Below are positions 16,947-21,595 of a DNA stretch of 21,595 nucleotides, piece after piece. Position 1 is the stretch's first letter. Each line of letters opens with the position of its first letter. The stretch is from an uncultured Clostridia bacterium. Lineage in GTDB: Bacteria; Bacillota; Clostridia; Christensenellales; Aristaeellaceae. A program made the position numbers and the translations under genes. The stretch lies in NCBI GenBank assembly GCA_937886445.1, contig CALGBY010000123.1:1-21595 (forward strand), in the 5' to 3' direction. The notes under the pieces were generated by a model that did no database searches, was not told the origin of the DNA, and saw nothing but the letters and a program-made list of their open reading frames with translations.

Positions 16947-17874
16947 TTACATCGCCTCCGGCATATTGAGCGCTAAAGCTATGCCCTCTCAGATAGTCTT
17001 TTGCCTTCATGCGTTTCCCGCCGGGTACCTGTATTTCTCCTATTTCAAGTGAGCCTTTCCCGCAGGAGATCACAAGACCGTTTCTGGCATCAGCATACAG
17101 CAGTTCACCGGGCTTGCCGCTTTGTTCAGCAACAGAAGCAGACCAGATCTTCACTGTTTCATTCCCGATGCTTGTGTAGGCTCCGGGCCAGGGTGAAACA
17201 CCCCGAATCAGGCAGTGAATGCTTTCAGCGGAATCATTCCAGTTGATCAGACCGTTTTGCTTTTCAAGCATCGGCTCATAAGTCATCTGCGATTCATCCT
17301 GCGGTGTTCTCGGGCATTCACCGAGTTCGATCAGCTTAAGGGTTTTTATCAGCAGCCCGGCACCGATTTGAGCAAGCCGTTCTGTCAGTTCACCTGCTGT
17401 TTCATCGTTGCCGATCGCTGTTTTTTCGCTCAAAAGGATATCACCGGCATCCATTTTTCGTACCGTGAACATCGTGGTCACGCCGGTCTCTTTTTCGCCT
17501 TTTATCACGCTCCAGTTGATCGGGGCGCTTCCGCGGTGCTTGGGTAAAAGAGAAGCGTGCACATTTACGGTACCGTATTTAGGCACAGCAAGAAGCTCTT
17601 CAGAAAGAAACTGTCCGAAAGCAGCCGTAACACACACATCAGGAGCGATTGAACGCAAGATCTCTGCGCATTCCCTACTGATTTTTTCAGGCTGATATAC
17701 AGGAATACCGTGTTCAATTGCGGCTTGCTTTACAGGGCTTGCTACCGTCTTGTTTCCCCTTCCGGCTTGTCTGTCCGGCTGGGTAAAAACCGCCGCAACT
17801 TCATAACCACTGCTGATCAGCTTTCTCAGAGAGACTGCGCCGAATTCGGGCGTGCCCATAAATACTACTCGCAT
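16939..17874 (-). CDS. fmt: Methionyl-tRNA formyltransferase
   Basis: Fmt transfers a formyl group from 10-formyl-THF to Met-tRNA(fMet), making the bacterial initiator tRNA. The catalytic trio is Asn104, His106 (NVHASLLPKHRG) and Asp142 (MDAGDIL). The SLLP formyl-donor signature is at 108-111. The N-terminal Rossmann part starts with VVFMGTPEFG, and QPDRQAGRGNK (32-42) is the loop that contacts the tRNA. Length (311) is normal, with the OB-fold C-terminal domain at about 205-311. The start shares one base with the def stop (TGATG). The def-fmt pair, deformylase plus formyltransferase, is a standard bacterial operon. Confidence 0.96.
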   Translation of the reverse strand: MRVVFMGTPEFGAVSLRKLISSGYEVAAVFTQPDRQAGRGNKTVASPVKQAAIEHGIPVYQPEKISRECAEILRSIAPDVCVTAAFGQFLSEELLAVPKYGTVNVHASLLPKHRGSAPINWSVIKGEKETGVTTMFTVRKMDAGDILLSEKTAIGNDETAGELTERLAQIGAGLLIKTLKLIELGECPRTPQDESQMTYEPMLEKQNGLINWNDSAESIHCLIRGVSPWPGAYTSIGNETVKIWSASVAEQSGKPGELLYADARNGLVISCGKGSLEIGEIQVPGGKRMKAKDYLRGHSFSAQYAGGDVND

Positions 17875-18338
17875 CAGTTTTCTCCGTCCTTGTCAAAAAT
17901 CTCATGATCCATGATATCGATATACAGCTTCCCATCCAGATGATCTATTTCGTGGCAGAGAGCTCTTGCAAGCAGCCCTTCACCGGTTATCTCAAAATGC
18001 TTTCCGTTTCTGTTCTGAGCGCGTACGGTCACTTTGGCAGGGCGGCGCACAAAACCGCTTCTTCCGGGAAGACTCAGGCAGCCTTCGCTGCCGGCCTGCT
18101 CTCCTTCGGCGGAGATGATCTCCGGGTTTACCAGTTCAATAAGGCCGTCCCCTACATCGATCACAACCACACGGCGCAAAATGCCTACCTGCGGTGCGGC
18201 AAGTCCCACTCCGTCCGCTTCATACATGGTCTCCTTCATATCACGCAGGAGAAGCCAGAGACGAAGATCGAACTTCTCCATTTTTTTGCATGTTTTTCTG
18301 AGTGCGTCATCACCGAGCTTTACGATTTTGCGAACCAT
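17874..18338 (-). CDS. def: Peptide deformylase
   Basis: Def removes the N-formyl group from new proteins as they leave the ribosome. The three metal-site motifs are present: GVGLAAPQ (43-50), EGCLS with Cys87 (85-89), and HEIDH with His129, Glu130 and His133. The 154-residue length is typical of type 1 (short) deformylases. AGGAGA at 18345-18350 lies six bases from the ATG. It is the first gene of the nine-gene minus-strand operon. In many clostridia priA lies directly upstream of def; here a separate promoter and a Nudix gene do instead. Confidence 0.96.
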   Translation of the reverse strand: MVRKIVKLGDDALRKTCKKMEKFDLRLWLLLRDMKETMYEADGVGLAAPQVGILRRVVVIDVGDGLIELVNPEIISAEGEQAGSEGCLSLPGRSGFVRRPAKVTVRAQNRNGKHFEITGEGLLARALCHEIDHLDGKLYIDIMDHEIFDKDGEN

Positions 18339-18375
18339 TTTATGTCTCCTTTTGATATATTAAGAACGCATTCAT

Positions 18376-18404
18376 ATTATAGAACAATATGTGCTAAATA
18401 TCAA
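18376..18404 (-). promoter_or_regulatory. SigA-like promoter of the def-rsmA operon
   Basis: Read on the minus strand: TTGATA (18404-18399), 17-base spacer, perfect TATAAT (18381-18376). The predicted transcription start is near 18369, giving a leader of about 30 bases before def. The -35 lies 13 bases past the Nudix stop. This is the only strong promoter I see for the nine genes down to rsmA. Confidence 0.8.
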
Positions 18405-18416
18405 TAAATCTACCGG

Positions 18417-18920
18417 TCATTTGTTATCCGTAAGTGAATAACAGCAAAGAAATTCCTTCAGAGCGGTGTACTCCCTCAAATACGATCCGCGTTTTTCTTC
18501 ATTGGTATCAGCATAGGACTGATGCTTCGCGAAGATTTCAAACGCATCGCTGACAGGAATCCAAACGGGTTCAAGCCCGCGCTTTGCTTCCGCGTCAGTA
18601 AGGTGCATTTGTCCGCGCCCTGTTACCGCGCCGATGAAGTAATGACTGATATAGCGATACTCCTCATAGTATTCGAACAAAGTCAGAAAATGTTGTACCG
18701 GCTTTATGATCATCCCGGTTTCCTCTTCTGCCTCACGAATACAGCATGCTTCCGGTGTTTCTCCGCTTTCCATGCCTCCTCCGGGAATAAGCCACCAGCC
18801 GGTTTGGGTTTCATGAACAAGCAAGATATCTCTGTCACGTAATATCAACGCTCTGCAGCCGGAACGGGTTTTTGAGAAGGATGGGAATCGATTTGCTCCG
18901 AAAATCTCAATCTCTTTCAT
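18417..18920 (-). CDS. Nudix hydrolase
   Basis: This protein hydrolyses a nucleoside diphosphate linked to another group; the substrate is not predictable. The Nudix box follows the consensus Gx5Ex7REUxEExGU exactly, in GGMESGETPEACC followed by IREAEEETGM (residues about 58-80), and includes the three metal-binding glutamates. The approach strand WWLIPGGG is also typical. I chose the ATG at 18920 (167 residues) because GGGAGGGG lies eight bases upstream; the in-frame ATG at 18953 would put that site inside the gene. It has its own promoter. No terminator separates it from def, so read-through into the def operon is possible. Confidence 0.88.
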   Translation of the reverse strand: MKEIEIFGANRFPSFSKTRSGCRALILRDRDILLVHETQTGWWLIPGGGMESGETPEACCIREAEEETGMIIKPVQHFLTLFEYYEEYRYISHYFIGAVTGRGQMHLTDAEAKRGLEPVWIPVSDAFEIFAKHQSYADTNEEKRGSYLREYTALKEFLCCYSLTDNK

Positions 18921-18982
18921 ATACTTTCCCCTCCCGACAACGTAATAAGCCAATAAAAGTGCACTAAATATTTATCAATCAG

Positions 18983-19011
18983 ATTATATCTTAATTCAGT
19001 TTTCTGCTCAA
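18983..19011 (-). promoter_or_regulatory. SigA-like promoter of the Nudix gene
   Basis: On the minus strand: TTGAGC (19011-19006), 17-base spacer, perfect TATAAT (18988-18983). The leader to the ATG at 18920 is about 55 bases. No riboswitch-like structure is evident in it. Confidence 0.75.
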
Positions 19012-19083
19012 GTATGAATACGAAAAATATTTGATATATCAGCGCGGCCGATGTTCATATCTGCCATCATAGTGATATACATT

Positions 19084-19144
19084 TGTTGACTGTTACGGTT
19101 TCCTCGTTTTGTCAAACTTTATCAAAGGACGTAACAGCTTGACA
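19084..19144. repeat. Imperfect inverted repeat upstream of the tRNA gene
   Basis: TGTTGACTGTTACG (19084-19097) and CGTAACAGCTTGACA (19130-19144) are inverted copies, perfect over the eight bases CTGTTACG/CGTAACAG and then matching with one substitution and a one-base gap. The 32-base centre contains a further TTTGTCAAA. It lies between the divergent Nudix and tRNA promoters and could be an operator or a recombination-protein site. The remainder of 19012-19181 holds nothing else I can support. Confidence 0.4.
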
Positions 19145-19181
19145 ACTGACAACTTGACATGAATCGGCTTCTGTTTCACTA

Positions 19182-19210
19182 TTGACAGATTGCCGCCGGT
19201 TTGATAAAAT
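19182..19210 (+). promoter_or_regulatory. Consensus promoter of the tRNA-Arg gene
   Basis: Perfect TTGACA (19182-19187), 17-base spacer, TAAAAT (19205-19210, one mismatch from TATAAT). Start predicted near 19217, six bases before the mature tRNA. Two more perfect TTGACA hexamers occur at 19139-19144 and 19154-19159 but lack good -10 partners. Confidence 0.85.
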
Positions 19211-19222
19211 ACACATGTTCGT

Positions 19223-19299
19223 GGACCCGTAGCTCAGCTGGATAGAGTGTCAGACTCCGACTCTGAAGGCCGCGCGTTCGAATCGCGCCGGGTTCGCCA
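19223..19299 (+). tRNA. tRNA-Arg (anticodon CCG)
   Basis: A full cloverleaf of 77 bases including an encoded CCA (19297-19299). Acceptor stem GGACCCG (19223-19229) pairs with CGGGTTC (19289-19295) with one G-T. The anticodon stem TCAGA/TCTGA encloses the loop CTCCGAC, giving anticodon CCG at 19257-19259, which reads CGG arginine codons. The T arm is GCGCG TTCGAAT CGCGC (19272-19288). The discriminator base is G. tRNA-Arg genes are frequent targets of tyrosine integrases, which matters for the DNA that follows. Confidence 0.96.
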
Positions 19300-19304
19300 C
19301 AAAG

Positions 19305-19347
19305 AAACGCCTTGAATCCCTTGAAAAATAAGGGGTTCAGGGCGTTT
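19305..19347 (+). terminator. Strong intrinsic terminator of tRNA-Arg
   Basis: An 18-base stem (19305-19322 with 19330-19347, two G-T pairs, no mismatches) with a 7-base loop, ending in TTTT. It begins six bases after the tRNA CCA. The A-rich 5' flank makes it partly bidirectional. Confidence 0.85.
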
Positions 19348-19386
19348 TCAATGTCTTCTATGTTTATGAATTTATCGCGAAATCTG

Positions 19387-19446
19387 CGACAAAAAACGAC
19401 AAAAGCGACTGGTTTTGGGGTCTGCCGGGGGTCAAATGGGGGTCAA
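19387..19446. repeat. Short direct repeats downstream of the tRNA, possible integrase-binding sites
   Basis: CGACAAAA occurs at 19387-19394 and 19397-19404 (period 10), with a third CGAC at 19406. GGGGGTCAA occurs at 19427-19435 and 19438-19446 (period 11). Helical-turn spacing next to a tRNA 3' end resembles arm-type sites of tyrosine integrases. This is inference from position and spacing only. No second copy of the tRNA 3' end is visible to the right within this window. Confidence 0.35.
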
Positions 19447-19510
19447 TTTTAAAGACTTTATAGAGAGCGGAAAGCAGAAACTGATAGGATCACATTGTCA
19501 TTAAGCTTTG

Positions 19511-19554
19511 GAAAAGAAAAAAGCACCGGCTACACCGTAAATGATGCAGCCGGT
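19511..19554 (-). terminator. Intrinsic terminator on the minus strand with no gene feeding it
   Basis: On the minus strand ACCGGCT (19554-19548) pairs with AGCCGGT (19531-19525), followed by GC and a T-rich tail TTTTTTCTTTTC (19522-19511). This is a typical Rho-independent signal. The nearest intact minus-strand gene ends at 20029, about 475 bases upstream, so it either ends that long transcript, a lost gene, or a small RNA. Confidence 0.7.
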
Positions 19555-20028
19555 ACCGGCAGAGAGGCGCCAATAGAAGAATGATCGTCCCTATCCGCTG
19601 AAGGCGGTTTCGAAACCAATTAGGTTTTCAACGATAAAGTATCACAATTTACTTTCCTTTGCCAGTAGTGTTAGACAACAATATTCTTTGAAGTGCAATA
19701 TCCTCCACAACAGAGCTTCCGGTTCTTTGAAAGGCCTCAGACGATTTATACCTGTAACAAGCAGATCTGTTCAGTATTGAGAGGATCTTAGCCTAAGTTT
19801 CCGTGAAGAACCAGATTATTGAAGCAAAGGAAAATACCTTTCTGCCAGACACCCCTCATCCAGAAGAATTCCAATTGCATTGATGTTATAATCAGTATTC
19901 ATGATCTCAGGCCTTTCGATCGTCCGGATTGTGGCATTCGATGATCCAGAGACAGATAGTTCTGGTGCGGTAAGGATGGATATAGCGGAGTAAGTACAGA
20001 GCGATAAACTGGGATTTAACTATCCAAA

Positions 20029-20847
20029 TTAGATTTTACAGTAGCAGCGTCCATCTTTTTCACTTACATATATTTCACATTTAGACACTTCCTCGTCACC
20101 TGGCAAAATGCTAATCGCATTTCTAATAATATATTTTCCTAACAAGTTAAATGTATCTCCTTCTGATATCTTACCATTTGACAATTTTCCTGTTATCCAT
20201 CCTCTTCGCAATAAATCCAACAACCATTCTCGTTTATGCATAATCAATTCTATGGTTTTTTCACTTTTTATATCTGTAAAAGCCATCAACAAATAAGACA
20301 CTGGAATACCTTGTTGAATTGCTGCTTGTCCCCTTCCAAACGTAAGAAATATTTCTCCCAATGGATTTACTAATTTATTTATCCATTCTTCATTATTTGG
20401 ATATACAACTGCAAGTAATCTTAACACACTTATTCCCGTTATCAAACATTCGCCTTGTGTGCATGAATTTCCAAAACAAGCTTTCTTTAATCTTTCCAAT
20501 GTGTTTTTTACCATATCGTTAACTACTTCATTCTCAGGTGAAAACAAATATAGCAACCTAATTATTTCTAATTCATAATGATTCGCATATAATATATTTG
20601 TTTTAGGCAAATAGCCTTGAACAAGCCTATGTTTCTTATTTCCGTTGTACGGAGGAATGTAGTAATTAGGATACATATTGCTTGTTTCGGCATTTACTCT
20701 CATACGCTTTTTATATTTCATTATATCTTCTTCACTATATACTCCGTTTAAAAAAACAGATTCTACTTCCTCTTTTTCATCAGATGATATTTCTTCACCC
20801 AATAACATCCTTCTATTTATTTCCATAAGTACTTTATACATTTCCAT
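20029..20847 (-). CDS. Unrecognised AT-rich 272-residue protein
   Basis: I do not recognise the family. The gene is much more AT-rich than its neighbours, with codons strongly biased to A/T, a sign of transfer. The first 60 residues are acidic and basic by turns; 60-80 is Tyr/Pro/Asn-rich. Residues of about 85-245 look all-helical, with amphipathic units such as ELEIIRLLYLFSP, ITGISVLRLLAVVYP and REWLLDLLRRGW that suggest a HEAT/ARM-like or bundle fold. Six cysteines fall into two groups: 124, 129, 134 (CFGNSCTQGEC) and 257, 268, 270 at the very end, which could bind a metal. No signal peptide or TM segment is clear. The ATG at 20847 has AAGAGG five bases upstream; a second ATG at 20841 is possible. 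Confidence 0.7.
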   Translation of the reverse strand: MEMYKVLMEINRRMLLGEEISSDEKEEVESVFLNGVYSEEDIMKYKKRMRVNAETSNMYPNYYIPPYNGNKKHRLVQGYLPKTNILYANHYELEIIRLLYLFSPENEVVNDMVKNTLERLKKACFGNSCTQGECLITGISVLRLLAVVYPNNEEWINKLVNPLGEIFLTFGRGQAAIQQGIPVSYLLMAFTDIKSEKTIELIMHKREWLLDLLRRGWITGKLSNGKISEGDTFNLLGKYIIRNAISILPGDEEVSKCEIYVSEKDGRCYCKI

Positions 20848-20926
20848 AAAAACCTCTTAACTTCTGCCACCATATTAATATAAAGACACACTTAGATGGT
20901 ACATATGCTGATAAATATCCGCTGAT

Positions 20927-20951
20927 AAAAAAATTGTGAATTTCCAATTTT
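20927..20951 (-). terminator. Weak AT-rich terminator after the DUF3795-type gene
   Basis: On the minus strand AAAATTG (20951-20945) pairs with CAATTTT (20936-20930) around an 8-base loop and runs into seven Ts (20933-20927). The stem has little GC, so termination may be partial. It lies about 35 bases past the stop of the gene at 20985. The rest of 20848-20984 has a TATATT-like element at about 20880 but no clear -35. Confidence 0.4.
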
Positions 20952-20984
20952 CCTAACTAACTCATCTGCTCGACATACTGGGAT

Positions 20985-21398
20985 TTATCTGTGTTTATAC
21001 ATCACGATTTCTGGGTCAGCACCATTACACCCATACTCACACACAAGAATAAAATCTTCATTTGCAACAACACCATAGCAACGCTCTGAGTTTGTTCTTT
21101 CAATCTGATTACCCAGATATACATCTTTATCATTCAGGAACTTTACTGTCGTTCCGTTTGACAATGGGTATTCCAGATTCACATAGGCTCCATTCAGCAA
21201 AAACAGTTCGCTTATTGTCAATCCTTCAATGCATAGGGCATTTATCTCGTCAATCAGGCTATTTTTCAGCGCAGCGAAGTTCTTGTTTCTTTCTGCAATA
21301 CAGCTTCCTCCAAATGGATGACCATTACACTTTTCGCACCCACCGCACTGCGCTGCTTTGCTGCAATCTTTGCAGCAATCCATACCACAATATGTCAT
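20985..21398 (-). CDS. DUF3795-type Cys-rich zinc-binding protein
   Basis: The 137-residue protein starts with YCGMDCCKDCSKAAQCGGC, the signature of DUF3795 proteins, thought to bind zinc. Eight cysteines fall within residues 4-33 (4, 8, 9, 12, 18, 21, 24, 33), followed by a short GHPFGGSC loop and a helix. The C-terminal half (about 60-137) reads as a compact beta-rich domain with LNGAYVNLEYPL, DKDVYLGNQIE and CEYGCNGADPEIV; this combination recurs in Bacillota as I recall it. No function is established. GGAGG seven to eight bases upstream fixes the ATG. The pyrophosphatase-like gene ends 48 bases upstream on the same strand, so the two may be cotranscribed. Confidence 0.75.
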   Translation of the reverse strand: MTYCGMDCCKDCSKAAQCGGCEKCNGHPFGGSCIAERNKNFAALKNSLIDEINALCIEGLTISELFLLNGAYVNLEYPLSNGTTVKFLNDKDVYLGNQIERTNSERCYGVVANEDFILVCEYGCNGADPEIVMYKHR

Positions 21399-21446
21399 AC
21401 GATTTCCTCCACAAATTAGAATTTGTCTACTGCGCTAAAGAGTACA

Positions 21447-21595
21447 TTATCTGCACAAGTACCCCTCAAAAAACTGTTCAACGAAATGAATGTTTTTCAT
21501 GATCTCCTCATCAGAAAAATCGGAGCCTTCCTTTGCAACAATCCATTTGTCTTCAACATCGTTTGTTCTGTGATAAACAGCAATTACAATCCCAT
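21447..21595 (-). CDS. Inorganic pyrophosphatase-like protein, C-terminal part
   Basis: Only the last 48 residues lie in the window; the gene continues past 21595. The frame reads GIVIAVYHRTNDVEDKW, then IVAKEGSDFSDEEIMKNIHF and VEQFFEGYLCR, with TAA at 21449-21447. The pattern IA-hydrophobic-x-HR-x-NDVEDKW, then an acidic SDEEI segment and FxEQFF, is that of the short inorganic pyrophosphatase-like proteins of clostridia, which hydrolyse PPi to phosphate in the cytoplasm. The metal-binding Asp residues lie in the missing N-terminal part, so activity cannot be judged. No start codon is visible. Confidence 0.7.
   Translation of the reverse strand, partial: GIVIAVYHRTNDVEDKWIVAKEGSDFSDEEIMKNIHFVEQFFEGYLCR

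Larger units (their letters stand above)
19348..20028. other. Gene-poor stretch of about 680 bases, possibly decayed accessory DNA
   Basis: No reading frame here has both a credible start with ribosome-binding site and a recognisable product. It contains the short repeats at 19387-19446, an open frame on the plus strand from 19370 to a stop at 19504 with no start codon, a minus-strand terminator at 19511-19554, palindromes at 19606-19629, and a start-less open frame on the minus strand at 19649-19792. Base composition is nearer to the core genes than to the AT-rich gene that follows, so the stretch may have a mixed origin. Confidence 0.5.

Noticed and set aside
18339..18416. Riboswitch or attenuator ahead of def
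   Set aside because: The leader is only about 30 bases after the predicted start and shows no stable stem.
18921..18953. Upstream start for the Nudix gene
   Set aside because: GGGAGGGG directly precedes the ATG at 18920, and the extra residues translate that site.
19816..19902. 28-residue minus-strand ORF starting MNTDYNINAIG
   Set aside because: No ribosome-binding site and no similarity I can name; it may be part of the decayed stretch, but not a supported gene.
19901..19993. 30-residue plus-strand ORF starting MISGLSIVRIV
   Set aside because: No Shine-Dalgarno site, antisense to other short frames, and no recognised product.
19012..21000. CRISPR array or tandem-repeat locus
   Set aside because: The repeats seen are two-copy and under 16 bases; no regular spacer-repeat pattern occurs anywhere in the window.

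Overview
This window reads as a chromosomal segment of a Bacillota bacterium, most likely class Clostridia. Evidence for that is the Gram-positive style Shine-Dalgarno sites (GGAGG), the SigA-like promoters, MutS2, a PASTA Ser/Thr kinase with its PP2C phosphatase, and the def-fmt-rsmB-rlmN-prpC-pknB-rsgA-rpe gene order known from that class. I cannot name the family or genus. By eye the core genes have mid-range GC, while one gene at 20.0-20.8 kb is clearly AT-rich.

Left arm (125-9424, plus strand): shikimate kinase, a cyclophilin, ZapA and a U32-family protein form a tightly packed group behind a good extended -10 promoter. MutS2 follows after a 101-base gap, then an OmpR-type response regulator, its membrane histidine kinase, and ispE. 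The ispE start lies inside the 3' end of the kinase gene. The arm closes with a bidirectional hairpin between ispE and rsmA.

Right arm (9482-18338, minus strand): nine genes are read leftward from one strong promoter at 18376-18404: def, fmt, rsmB, rlmN, prpC, pknB, rsgA, rpe, rsmA. Most junctions overlap or nearly touch. The content joins start of translation (formyl-Met-tRNA, deformylase), rRNA methylation (RsmB, RlmN, RsmA), 30S maturation (RsgA) and a Ser/Thr phosphorylation switch. RsmB has an unusual basic N-terminal extension built from an in-frame 23-residue repeat. A Nudix hydrolase with its own promoter lies upstream on the same strand.

Accessory-looking end (about 19.0-21.6 kb): a tRNA-Arg(CCG) gene with a consensus promoter and a strong terminator is followed by about 680 bases with no intact gene. 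That stretch holds short direct repeats, a short reading frame that could be an integrase tail, a minus-strand intrinsic terminator with no gene feeding it, and nested palindromes. Next come an unrecognised AT-rich 272-residue protein, a Cys-rich DUF3795-type protein, and the 3' end of an inorganic pyrophosphatase-like gene cut by the window edge. This end is the only part that looks like a possible integration site. I see no complete integrase, transposase, CRISPR array or recognised defence system.
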